DNA of 37,122 nucleotides from a bacterium (GTDB taxonomy: Bacteria; UBP6; UBA1177): positions 116,962 to 154,083 of the forward strand of contig JAFYIZ010000028.1 of the NCBI GenBank assembly GCA_017538365.1, written 5' to 3'. The translations under genes and the position numbers were made by a program. A model generated the notes under the pieces. The model was given only the letters and a program-made list of their open reading frames with translations. It ran no database searches and had not been told where the DNA came from. Position 1 is the stretch's first letter, and each line of letters opens with the position of its first letter. Shown here piece after piece: positions 25,578-33,737 of this stretch.

Positions 25578-26443
25578 AAAATTTTTTAAGAATATTGAGC
25601 AGCATCGGATATGTGCTTTGCACGTATCTTCTCGTGTCGCTTTTTGCTGCCGTATTCTGCTTTGCAGGAGATACTTTCGAGACGTTCAAAAACAGTGACA
25701 GAATGCTTATAACTCCTGAAAATGTCGAGATAATAGGAAATGACCGCCTGAGCAGGGAAGATATTCTTTTTGTTGCCGGTCTTGATAAAAAAATCAGTTT
25801 TTTTGATGCCGACAGTAAAAAAATGACGCTCAATCTCTCTACTTGCGGATGGGTCAAAAAAGCTTTTGTTGAAAAGTTTTTCCCGAATTCGGTGGTGATA
25901 CATATAGAAGAATTCAAACCGGCGATGATTGTTACCAGCAGAAAAAGGTCGTCAGATTCCGACAAAGATTCCTTTATGCCGTGGTTTTCCGATGCCGACG
26001 GAATCCTGTTCAAAAAGGCTCTTTCACGTGAAATTCCGAAAGATATGCCAACTTTTTATCTGAAGTATTCTACTCCGGAAGAGGAGAAAAAACGTTCGGA
26101 GAAGATAAAAAACGCTATTTTTCTTGCAAAAAAATGGGAAAATTTGGATTCGCTTTGTCAGCTAAGAAGCATCAGTTATGAATTTCTTGCCGGATATTCG
26201 CTGCTGTGCTCTCTTGAAAAAAAACGCTTGGAAACTGTTATTCACCTTAAGGAAGAGGCAACTGTCGATGAATGGAACCAGATGATGCAGAAAACATCCG
26301 GTGCGATAAGAGAGCTGTTAGCCAAAAGTCAGTGGGTGTGGGAGTACGATTTTGACAAGGTGAAAAATAATTTCGGCGAGACGGAATTTGAAATTATATT
26401 CGGAAAACTTGTTAATATAAAAAAGGGAGAATCTGATGGCTAG
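25574..26443 (+). CDS. ftsQ: Cell division protein FtsQ (POTRA domain)
   Basis: A 289-residue bitopic protein with a short cytoplasmic end, one membrane segment at about 8-30 and a POTRA domain at about 47-115 that opens with ENVEIIGNDRLSREDIL, as FtsQ/DivIB do. FtsQ links the FtsBL pair to the divisome. A beta-type domain follows, with the characteristic WFSDADGILFKKAL. The frame could start at a GTG at 25559, but the ATG at 25574 overlaps the ddl stop as ATGA like its neighbours and gives a normal N terminus. The 3' end overlaps ftsA by 8 nt. Sequence is weakly conserved; context carries much of the call. Confidence 0.85.
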   Translation: MKNFLRILSSIGYVLCTYLLVSLFAAVFCFAGDTFETFKNSDRMLITPENVEIIGNDRLSREDILFVAGLDKKISFFDADSKKMTLNLSTCGWVKKAFVEKFFPNSVVIHIEEFKPAMIVTSRKRSSDSDKDSFMPWFSDADGILFKKALSREIPKDMPTFYLKYSTPEEEKKRSEKIKNAIFLAKKWENLDSLCQLRSISYEFLAGYSLLCSLEKKRLETVIHLKEEATVDEWNQMMQKTSGAIRELLAKSQWVWEYDFDKVKNNFGETEFEIIFGKLVNIKKGESDG

Positions 26444-27662
26444 AGGCAATACGATGATTGCTGCACTTGATATAGGTACTAAAAGCGTCACGACGCTTAT
26501 TGCGCAAAAGAGCGATGACGGCGTTTTTTCAATTATAGGAAAAGGTGTCGCTGAAAATAATAAAGGCCTGATTGCAGGCGATGTCGTTGATGTTCAGGCT
26601 ACCGCTGCAGCGATACGCGATTCTGTGTCTGAGGCCGAACAGATTTCCTCAAAACGCATAAAAAAGGTTTATGTCGGTGTTTCCGGTGAAGGAGTCCGTT
26701 CTATAAACAGTCACGGCGTGATCCAGGTCAGAGGTCAGGAAGTCGCAAAGACCGATATGAACAGAGTCATAGAACAGGCTAAAATAATCACATTACCGGA
26801 CGACAGAGAGATTATAAGTGTAGAAATAGGAAAATACACTGTCGACGGTAAGGCGGGAATAGTAAATCCGATAGGAATGGCGTGCAGAAGGCTCGAAGTC
26901 GACGTTCTTATAATAACGATGCCGAAGACGATGTTCAGAAATCTTTACAAAGCTGTCGAAGATGCCGGATTTTTCGTAAACGGTGTCGTTGTGAGCGCCA
27001 TAGCTTCAAGCTGGGCTGTTCTTGAAGATGATGAGAAAAATATAGGTGTCGCGATGGTTGACATCGGTGACGGTGTGGCTGATATAGCGATTTATCAGAA
27101 CGGAGCTCCGGTTTATGTCGCGGTAATGCCGATGGGCGGAAAATTCATCACCGACGATATAAGCAAAGTCATGAAGATTCCGCCGGCTGAAGCAGAAAGG
27201 GTAAAATGCAAATACGGAAATGCGCGTCCCGAATATGTTTCGGACAGCGAAGTGTTCGATACGGTCGTCATCGGCACTAATGCACCGACGACAAAAAAGG
27301 TTAAGCAGCTTGCAACTGTAATAACTCCGAGGATCGAGGAAATCCTCGTAGAAATCAAAAAGAAACTTATGGAAAGTCAGAAAGAGAACATTATTCAATC
27401 AGACATAGTTCTCACCGGAGGATCTGCGCAACTGAAGAACATTCAGTGTGTTGCGGAAGATACTTTGGAACAGACGGTAAGGATCGGAACTCCGAAAATT
27501 GATGAAACGAGTATCGGATTGAATGATGTGCTGAGTTCACCAAGGTTTGCGACGGCTGTCGGTATAATCAGACATTTTTCCTGCCGCAAACAGATGGAAA
27601 TTGCAAAAAGAAACGGATGGTTGGCGAGGGTGGCCGATATTTTTAGAAATTTTTTCGAGTAG
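26436..27662 (+). CDS. ftsA: Cell division protein FtsA
   Basis: FtsA is the actin-like protein that ties the FtsZ ring to the membrane. The 408-residue protein has IAALDIGTKSVTTLIA (phosphate 1), domain 1C with VYVGVSGEGVRSINSHG, VAMVDIGDGVADIAIY (phosphate 2) and DIVLTGGSAQLKNI (adenosine motif). It ends in WLARVADIFRNFFE, an amphipathic membrane-targeting helix. A GGGAG sits upstream of the ATG, inside the end of ftsQ. The order ftsQ-ftsA-ftsZ is the classic one. Confidence 0.96.
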   Translation: MARGNTMIAALDIGTKSVTTLIAQKSDDGVFSIIGKGVAENNKGLIAGDVVDVQATAAAIRDSVSEAEQISSKRIKKVYVGVSGEGVRSINSHGVIQVRGQEVAKTDMNRVIEQAKIITLPDDREIISVEIGKYTVDGKAGIVNPIGMACRRLEVDVLIITMPKTMFRNLYKAVEDAGFFVNGVVVSAIASSWAVLEDDEKNIGVAMVDIGDGVADIAIYQNGAPVYVAVMPMGGKFITDDISKVMKIPPAEAERVKCKYGNARPEYVSDSEVFDTVVIGTNAPTTKKVKQLATVITPRIEEILVEIKKKLMESQKENIIQSDIVLTGGSAQLKNIQCVAEDTLEQTVRIGTPKIDETSIGLNDVLSSPRFATAVGIIRHFSCRKQMEIAKRNGWLARVADIFRNFFE

Positions 27663-27671
27663 GAGAGTCGG

Positions 27672-28985
27672 ATGAGCGAGAAAGAAGGACCAGTAAAAAT
27701 TGCAGTTATCGGTGTGGGCGGCTGTGGCTGCAATGCGGCAAAAATGATTGAAGAGGAAACAATTACCAATGAAGAATCGGTATTTAAAAACAGCAACGTC
27801 AAGATAGTTGCTGCAAATACTGATGCGCAGGTGCTTGCGCAGCTTAACGAGGTAAATCAGATACAACTCGGTCCCAAACTGACAAAGGGGCAGGGTGCAG
27901 GCGGAAATCCTGATTGCGGAAGAGACGCGGCGATAGAAAGCCAGGTCGATATATATTCGGCTTTGGAAGGCAACGACATGGTTTTTCTGACTACCGGTAT
28001 GGGTGGCGGAACAGGAACCGGTGCAGCTCCCGTTATAGCCAGCGCCGCAAAGAAAAACGGTATACTCACCGTCGGAATCGTAACAAAACCTTTTTCTTTT
28101 GAAGGCAAGCAGAAGATGAAATGTGCCGAAAACGGAATAGAAGAGCTTCGCAAGAATGTCGACGCTCTTCTTGTTGTTCCGAACGATATTCTTCTCGAAA
28201 TAGCAGGTGACGATGACGATGCCGTAGATATGTTCAAAAAACCGAACGAGATTCTTATTTATGCCGTCAGAAGCATATCGGAACTTATAATAAAAACAGG
28301 TTTCGTAAACCTCGATTTCTCCGATGTAAGAAGCACCATGCTCGATATGGGTATGGCTGTTATCGGTTTCGGTAGTGCTACCGGCGAACACGCTCCGCTC
28401 AATGCCGTTAAAGACGCTCTCAATAATCCGCTCCTGAAAAATTTTACGATAAAAGGAACAAAGAGAATGCTGGTTTACGTCAATGGAAATACAAAACTCA
28501 AAGAATTTGCAGAGGCATCCACTTATCTTAACGATATGGGTGATGAGGACGCAAGATTTAAATTCGGTCTTTTCGTTGACAAGAACAAGACAGATGTTTC
28601 GGTACTCATCGTTGCCGAAGCTCACGAAGCGAATGTTTCCAATTTCAAAGCGTGCAAAAAAGAGAAGGATGACAGTCAGAACACTATTTTTGATATCGAA
28701 AAAACCGAGCCTTTTAACGAAGATGTAGTTGTTGAACTGCAGAAACCGGCTGCCGAAAGCAGCGTAATAGCAGCATCAGCGTCAAAAAATGTTTCCGCAG
28801 AGCCGCCAAGTCTTGAAGTCAAGGACACAAAGCCCTTTTCCTTCAAAGATGAAACGGTAGCGTTTATTCCTGAAAGCATAGATATCGATCAGAATGACAA
28901 ATCCATTCCTGCTGTTTTTCGCAAACTTTCGAAGGAAGAGAAGGAAAAAATGCAGGTTTCGCTCACAGAATACATCTACAAATAA
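27672..28985 (+). CDS. ftsZ: Cell division GTPase FtsZ
   Basis: FtsZ is the tubulin-like GTPase that forms the division ring. The 437-residue protein has GVGGCGCNAAKMI, the GTP motif GGGTGTG (about 111-117), a TKPFSFEG strand, and the T7 loop FVNLDFSDVRSTM needed for hydrolysis in the polymer. A variable, Ser/Ala-rich linker covers about 335-400. IPAVFRK at 412-418 resembles the conserved C-terminal peptide that binds FtsA, but here about 20 more charged residues follow it. GQGAGGNPDCGRDAA replaces the more usual GAGANPEVGRKAA. It is the last gene of the cluster, 9 nt after ftsA. Confidence 0.96.
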   Translation: MSEKEGPVKIAVIGVGGCGCNAAKMIEEETITNEESVFKNSNVKIVAANTDAQVLAQLNEVNQIQLGPKLTKGQGAGGNPDCGRDAAIESQVDIYSALEGNDMVFLTTGMGGGTGTGAAPVIASAAKKNGILTVGIVTKPFSFEGKQKMKCAENGIEELRKNVDALLVVPNDILLEIAGDDDDAVDMFKKPNEILIYAVRSISELIIKTGFVNLDFSDVRSTMLDMGMAVIGFGSATGEHAPLNAVKDALNNPLLKNFTIKGTKRMLVYVNGNTKLKEFAEASTYLNDMGDEDARFKFGLFVDKNKTDVSVLIVAEAHEANVSNFKACKKEKDDSQNTIFDIEKTEPFNEDVVVELQKPAAESSVIAASASKNVSAEPPSLEVKDTKPFSFKDETVAFIPESIDIDQNDKSIPAVFRKLSKEEKEKMQVSLTEYIYK

Positions 28986-29033
28986 AATCCGTTTATAAAT
29001 TTCCCCGAAAATACTGAAATTTTCCGCTTTAAG

Positions 29034-29061
29034 TTGAAAATAAAAAGTCTGTGGTTACAAT
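29034..29061 (+). promoter_or_regulatory. Sigma70-type promoter for the carboxyltransferase gene
   Basis: TTGAAA (29034-29039) and TACAAT (29056-29061) are 16 nt apart, each 5/6 to consensus, in the 117-nt gap after ftsZ. A leader of about 35 nt would follow, with AGGTG at 29094-29098 before the ATG. Confidence 0.7.
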
Positions 29062-29102
29062 GCTCTGTTTTTTGGTTTTTATTATTTTGATATAGGTGCA
29101 TC

Positions 29103-30752
29103 ATGGCAAAAAAACTTCTTATCAGAGACCTCACTTTAAGAGACGGTCAGCAGTCGCAGTTCGCGACCAGAATGAATCAGAATCAGGTTGACAGACTTTT
29201 GAAATCGTTCAACAAAGCTCATTTCTATGCAATGGAAGTATGGGGCGGTGCCGTTCCCGATTCAGTTATGCGCTACCTCGGCGAAGATCCGTGGGACAGA
29301 CTTGAAAAAATCAAAGCGGGAGTAGGCGAGGCGAGCAAACTTACCGCACTTTCGAGAGGAAGAAACCTTTTCGGCTACAATCCTTATCCCGAAGACGTTA
29401 TCGAAGGCTTCAACCGCAACGCGATAAAGTCCGGTATTGACATCATGCGTATTTTCGATGCCCTGAACGATATCGACAACATGCGCTCGACGATAAAATA
29501 CGTCAAGGAAAACGGCGGAATGACTGACTGCTGCATCTGCTACACTGTCGATCCGAAATTCTCGACGAAAGACAAGATCAAAGCTATGTTCAGCGGCAAA
29601 AAACTGCCTGACAACCTTTTCTCGATCGATTATTTCGTAAACAAAGCTGTCGAGCTCGAAAAGGCGGGCGCCGACATGATCTCGATCAAGGATATGGCAG
29701 GGCTTATCAATCCGGCAATGAGCGCGAAACTTATTTCGGCTCTTAAAAAAGCGGTCAAGATCCCGATAGATCTGCATACCCACTGCACTCCGGGCTACGG
29801 CTTGGGCAGCGTTCTCATGGCTATGGTAAACGACGTCGATATCGTTGATTCGGTCATCATGCCGTTTGCAGGTGGTCCTGCGGCTCCGGCGTTCGAACTT
29901 GTTCAGGTCTTCGCTAAAAAACTCGGACTTGAGACGAATGTCGATCTCGCTGCAGTAAAAGAGATAAGGACTGAACTTTTCAAAATCAGAAAGGAACTTG
30001 CGAAATTCGACCAGTACAAACTTTTCCCGAAAGATTTCGACCCGACCGACAAACTTCCGGCAGATGTCGAGAAACTTTTTGATGATGCTATCGCAGCGGC
30101 GAAGAAAGGCGACACCGATACAGTTACCGATCTCACGCAGCAGATCGAGCGCTACTTCAATTTCCCGAAACCGAACGAAGTCGTCAGAATGGCTCAGATC
30201 CCCGGCGGAATGTATACCAACATGCTTGCTCAGCTTCAGGCGGGAAAAATCGAACATCTTCTTCCGAAAGTCATGGAGATGGTTCCTATCGTCAGACTTG
30301 CTGCCGGTGTTCCGCCGCTTGTAACTCCTACGAGCCAGATCGTAGGAACTCAGGCTGTAAGTTGCGTCATCAACCTTAATTCGGGCAAAGCGATGTATGA
30401 AAACACCTCTGTTCAGTTCGTAAATCTGGTCAAAGGCGGTTACGGTCACACGCCGTGGCCGGTTGATCCTGCTTTCCGTGAAAAAATTTCGGGAAAACGT
30501 GAAGAACAGCCTTACGACACCTCGAAACACGTCAAACAGGTCAACGAAACGCTTGACGAATTCGGCGGCGTAAAACTTGCAGCTACCGAAAAGGAAGAGC
30601 TTCTTCTCGAACTTTTCCCGGCAGTTGCAAAGCCTTTCCTCAAAACGAAACGCGAAAAGGATTTCAGAGCCGAGCAGCAGAAAGTTCAGGACAAGCTTGA
30701 CGAAGAAAGAGGAAAGCTCATCTCAGCGCTTGAAGGAAATGTCTTAGAATAG
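29103..30752 (+). CDS. Biotin-dependent carboxyltransferase subunit (pyruvate carboxylase B / oxaloacetate decarboxylase alpha / transcarboxylase 5S type)
   Basis: A 549-residue protein of the HMG-CoA-lyase-like TIM-barrel family plus the conserved carboxylase domain. Seen: DLTLRDGQQS with metal ligand Asp14, MEVWGGA, DIMRIFDALND, ISIKDMAG with Lys196 (the carbamylated lysine of the family), and the HTHCT motif with His225 and His227; GGMYTNML and TPTSQIVGTQAV lie in the second domain. It moves a carboxyl group between biotin and pyruvate or oxaloacetate. There is no C-terminal biotinyl domain with an MKM motif, so biotin carrier and biotin carboxylase partners must be encoded elsewhere. The exact enzyme cannot be fixed. 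It has its own promoter and is followed after 2 nt by a J-domain gene. Confidence 0.88.
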   Translation: MAKKLLIRDLTLRDGQQSQFATRMNQNQVDRLLKSFNKAHFYAMEVWGGAVPDSVMRYLGEDPWDRLEKIKAGVGEASKLTALSRGRNLFGYNPYPEDVIEGFNRNAIKSGIDIMRIFDALNDIDNMRSTIKYVKENGGMTDCCICYTVDPKFSTKDKIKAMFSGKKLPDNLFSIDYFVNKAVELEKAGADMISIKDMAGLINPAMSAKLISALKKAVKIPIDLHTHCTPGYGLGSVLMAMVNDVDIVDSVIMPFAGGPAAPAFELVQVFAKKLGLETNVDLAAVKEIRTELFKIRKELAKFDQYKLFPKDFDPTDKLPADVEKLFDDAIAAAKKGDTDTVTDLTQQIERYFNFPKPNEVVRMAQIPGGMYTNMLAQLQAGKIEHLLPKVMEMVPIVRLAAGVPPLVTPTSQIVGTQAVSCVINLNSGKAMYENTSVQFVNLVKGGYGHTPWPVDPAFREKISGKREEQPYDTSKHVKQVNETLDEFGGVKLAATEKEELLLELFPAVAKPFLKTKREKDFRAEQQKVQDKLDEERGKLISALEGNVLE

Positions 30753-30754
30753 TC

Positions 30755-32089
30755 ATGGATTTCATTTCTCCCTATATCGACAGCGAAAAAAAGCTGCACA
30801 TCCGGTTTGAAAAGCTCTTTGCACTGCTTTCATCATGCGGTTTCTCGGGAAAAATAAATGTTTTCAACGGAGGAGAACCTTTTTTCATCATTGTTTCAAG
30901 AGGTTCTGCATGGACCGACAAGCCATTTAATTTGTTGGGAAATTTATCGAAAAATACTCTTTTTAAAGTCGACAGCGCGATATCTGACGAGATGAAGAAA
31001 GGGCTGAAGGAATACGACGGAAACGAATTTCTTTTTTCGGTTATTCTGAATATGCCGCGCGAACGGGTTCTTGAAGTTTTGAAGCCCTACGCAACAGAGT
31101 TTCTTTCGATAAAGCCGGAAGCGGCTAAACTTATTTTTCTCCACGATGACCTTCAGCCTTTTGTAGGTCAGAAAAGGATCGAAATTTTTTCCAATCTTAA
31201 AAAAAGTTACCGCGTCATCTATTTCCTTTTGATTTCACAGTCTGCCGTAATTGTTCAGGCAACTATGGAAGAACGGGCGAAAATAACCGAAAAACTTAAT
31301 AAATCCGATATCTTTTCGGAAAAAGCGGCAACGGAAGAAGTTGTTGAAAAAGTTGCTGCCGAGAAAAAGCAGGAAACGCTTTCGGAAGAAGAGGAAATCA
31401 AAATGTTCCTCAACGCCAACGAGCATTATACCGATGTTTTCAAGCTGTTCGGACTTAAGGACAAATTCGATGAAAAGATTGCGCGCCGAGAATACATTAA
31501 AATAATGCAGAAGATCCACCCAGATAAACTTGTCGGAATTTCGCCGAATACTGCGCTTCGGGCTAAAGAGTTTCTGCAGCTGGCGGGCGAGTGCTACGAG
31601 CTTATCCGCGATCCTGAAGTGGCAGCTGACATCAGACATCTGATGATGAAATACGGTCCTATAAGGTCTAAAACCGAATATCTGAAAATGAAGGAATACG
31701 ATTCGGCAATGATGAAAGCGACGGCTCTGGCTAAAATAGGTTCATACGAAGCTGCGGCTAAAGTTTTCGACTTTATCTACAATGAGACTAAAAATCCGGC
31801 GGCTCTGGAACAGAAGAATCTTGCTCTCTGGAAGCTCGCTCCGAAGTGGAACAAGTTCGAAAAAGCCGACAGATACAAAGAGATCAGAGATGATTTTGTA
31901 AAAATTTCCATGATAAAAGACCTCTCTTTAGAATCAAAGTATATTCTGGCTGAGATTTATGAATTCTTCGAAGATATTCCCGATGCAATAAAAGTTCTCG
32001 ACACAATTCTCAAGGAAAGACCTGATGATTTCAAGGCTGCCGGAATGAAAAAGAGGATGATCTATTACAATCGACTGAACAAAAATTAA
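30755..32089 (+). CDS. J-domain protein with N-terminal DUF4388-like region and TPR-like tail
   Basis: The 444-residue protein has three parts. Residues about 10-135 (FEKLFALLSSCGFSGKINVF, then FFIIVSRGSAW) recall the DUF4388/PATAN module found in deltaproteobacterial regulators; this is a tentative match. A Glu/Lys-rich linker covers 190-225. A divergent J domain spans about 226-296 with HPD at 255-257 (KIHPDKLVG), so Hsp70 stimulation is likely. The tail, about 310-430, is helical and TPR-like (ALAKIGSYEAAAKVFDFIY and AEIYEFFEDIPDAIKVLD). No signal peptide is seen. Its start, 2 nt after the carboxyltransferase stop, shows co-transcription, but a shared job is not obvious. It converges with the lipoprotein gene and the stop codons overlap. 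Confidence 0.72.
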   Translation: MDFISPYIDSEKKLHIRFEKLFALLSSCGFSGKINVFNGGEPFFIIVSRGSAWTDKPFNLLGNLSKNTLFKVDSAISDEMKKGLKEYDGNEFLFSVILNMPRERVLEVLKPYATEFLSIKPEAAKLIFLHDDLQPFVGQKRIEIFSNLKKSYRVIYFLLISQSAVIVQATMEERAKITEKLNKSDIFSEKAATEEVVEKVAAEKKQETLSEEEEIKMFLNANEHYTDVFKLFGLKDKFDEKIARREYIKIMQKIHPDKLVGISPNTALRAKEFLQLAGECYELIRDPEVAADIRHLMMKYGPIRSKTEYLKMKEYDSAMMKATALAKIGSYEAAAKVFDFIYNETKNPAALEQKNLALWKLAPKWNKFEKADRYKEIRDDFVKISMIKDLSLESKYILAEIYEFFEDIPDAIKVLDTILKERPDDFKAAGMKKRMIYYNRLNKN

Positions 32090-33606
32090 TTCATAGAACC
32101 GCGGACGCAGCGTACATATTGATTTGCGGTGTTGTAGTCGTGGACAACAGCAGCCGTCTTGAAGTCGACACTCCAAACCTGTTTTGATGCAGTAGGATCA
32201 TCCGTGCTTGACCAGTAATTATATTGAATCTGTGATCCGACTTCTTCAGGTAGATAGTTTCCGGTGCCGCATCCTTTGCAGGCTGCCTGATTTGCCAGAT
32301 AACCTTCATTATATCCTGGAGTTGCTACTGATACCGCGCATTCACTTGTTTTTGAGCAGCCTTTGACGAGCGATTTGAGTTCATCGATATTGGGAAGCCT
32401 CCAGTCTGATTTGCCGGCAAGCTCAAGGCTTTCACACGGTGCAGCAGCATTTTCCCAGCCTTCGACTCTGGTTACTTCTCCTCCCTGCCACTCAAGACCG
32501 TTTGCTGCAACGTAGGTTTCAGCAGGTTTGGTGACGCATGTGTGGTTCTGGCACCATTTGCCTTCGGGGCAGTCTGCTTCGACTTTGCATTCCCAATCCG
32601 GATTTTGTTCAGCTTCTGCATCCTGTTCGGGAACGTCATCTGCGGTTCCCTGACGGACGCATCTTACCCAGTTTGCACCGCTCAGAGTATCTGAATCGCT
32701 GCCGATATATCCTGCTTTGTAGTTAAGATACCAGAAAGCGTTTGCAAGTTTGCCTGCAGTGCTTGTATTCGGAGTGTTTGACCAGGTTCCGTTGCACGGA
32801 TCTCCGAACATCGCCGGAACGATGTAGCATTCGTCGTTCCCAAGCTGTACATCGCTGAGCTGGCAGTCATCTTCTGTAAGGAAGGATTCACCGTCTTTGT
32901 ACTGGTCGTCAAGAGCGTAGCAGCCGAAACATGAATATCCGTAAGGCTGGGAGTTGTTTTTGTTCTTGTTGCAGGTGTCCTGATCGGAACAGGATTCGCT
33001 TGTGGGGCAGGTTCCGCCTGTCATTGTCGTGCTGACACCTCTGACTATGGTTCTAAGCTCGTCAATTGTCGGCAGTCTCCAGTCATCGGCTCCCGCAAGA
33101 ACGAGGTTTTCGCAGTATTCAACTGATTTAGCATGATTTGGTCCGAGACCGCCGGTTCCCTTATGTCCCATCGGGTTTTCCCAAATGAGATAAGTGTCAG
33201 GATCGACCCAGATGCCTTTTGAATCTTTGTCAAAACCGCCGTTACCGGGATTGGTCGGATCTTCATTTCCGGGATTTGTCGGATCTTCGCTGCTGCTGTT
33301 TCCTTTGCAGTCGGAAGTGTTCCAGCCTGAACAGTCCGGTTTGCAGGTCGCGATACCGCCTGTGTAGCCAGGATCGATTGATGAGCATTCCTGTGCGTTG
33401 CCGTCGCAGACTTCACCGGTGTCTGTAAGACCGTTTCCGCAGTTGGTATTCTGCTGATTTTCATCACCGTTGCCGGAATCATCGCCGGTGTTGTCTTCCT
33501 GATTGTTTCCGCTTTCAGTGTCTGTCTCTTCTTCGTCATCTGCACTGCAAGCTGTAAACATGATGAAAATGATTGAAAGAATTACAAAAAAACGAAACAA
33601 ACGCAT
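32086..33606 (-). CDS. Lipoprotein with Cys-rich repeat and two DUF1566 (Lcl C-terminal-like) domains
   Basis: The 506-residue protein starts with a lipoprotein signal ending in FTAC, so Cys20 is the likely lipidated residue; Phe at -3 is atypical. An acidic, Asn-rich spacer follows, then a Cys-rich motif of the GNG..D.GE.CDG type with CKPDCSGW, seen in many deltaproteobacterial surface proteins. EDPTNPGN is repeated in tandem near residue 110. Two DUF1566 domains follow (about 128-320 and 365-503), each with the DDWRLP/SDWRLP..DEL core and ending in WVRCVRQG or YVRCVRGS. Between them lies CPEGKWCQNHTC. The protein is probably on the cell surface; DUF1566 resembles sugar-binding or FGE-like folds, and the function is unknown. 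A perfect AGGAGG lies at 33614-33619. Confidence 0.85.
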   Translation of the reverse strand: MRLFRFFVILSIIFIMFTACSADDEEETDTESGNNQEDNTGDDSGNGDENQQNTNCGNGLTDTGEVCDGNAQECSSIDPGYTGGIATCKPDCSGWNTSDCKGNSSSEDPTNPGNEDPTNPGNGGFDKDSKGIWVDPDTYLIWENPMGHKGTGGLGPNHAKSVEYCENLVLAGADDWRLPTIDELRTIVRGVSTTMTGGTCPTSESCSDQDTCNKNKNNSQPYGYSCFGCYALDDQYKDGESFLTEDDCQLSDVQLGNDECYIVPAMFGDPCNGTWSNTPNTSTAGKLANAFWYLNYKAGYIGSDSDTLSGANWVRCVRQGTADDVPEQDAEAEQNPDWECKVEADCPEGKWCQNHTCVTKPAETYVAANGLEWQGGEVTRVEGWENAAAPCESLELAGKSDWRLPNIDELKSLVKGCSKTSECAVSVATPGYNEGYLANQAACKGCGTGNYLPEEVGSQIQYNYWSSTDDPTASKQVWSVDFKTAAVVHDYNTANQYVRCVRGSMN

Positions 33607-33648
33607 GAGAAAACCTCCTGAATAGTTTGTAAAAACTCTAAAAAAAAG

Positions 33649-33677
33649 ATTTAAATTCGTTTTTTAATGAATTTCAA
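33649..33677 (-). promoter_or_regulatory. Candidate sigma70 promoter of the lipoprotein gene
   Basis: On the - strand, TTGAAA (33672-33677) and TTAAAT (33649-33654) are 17 nt apart, matching consensus at 5/6 and 4/6. It lies between the trxB terminator and the lipoprotein start. Confidence 0.45.
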
Positions 33678-33698
33678 CGAGAGGGTTTAGCATATAAG

Positions 33699-33723
33699 GA
33701 AAAAATTGCAAATATTCTGCAAT
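33699..33723 (-). terminator. Rho-independent terminator after trxB
   Basis: On the - strand, ATTGCA (33718-33723) pairs with TGCAAT (33705-33710) around a 7-nt loop, followed directly by six or seven U residues. It begins 14 nt after the trxB stop codon. The stem is short, but the U tract is good. Confidence 0.55.
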
Positions 33724-33737
33724 ATTTTCTTTGAGTC

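Noticed and set aside
27537-28625. 362-codon open frame opposite ftsA/ftsZ
   Set aside because: It is antisense to strongly conserved FtsZ coding sequence and its product has no motif; codon bias of the real gene explains it.
29007-29024. GAAAAT/ATTTTC hairpin after ftsZ
   Set aside because: The 6-bp A/T stem is not followed by a T run, so I do not call it a terminator; ftsZ transcription may end elsewhere.
29262-30530. 422-codon open frame opposite the carboxyltransferase gene
   Set aside because: Same reason: the sense frame carries all the catalytic motifs and the antisense product is Phe/Arg-rich without domains.
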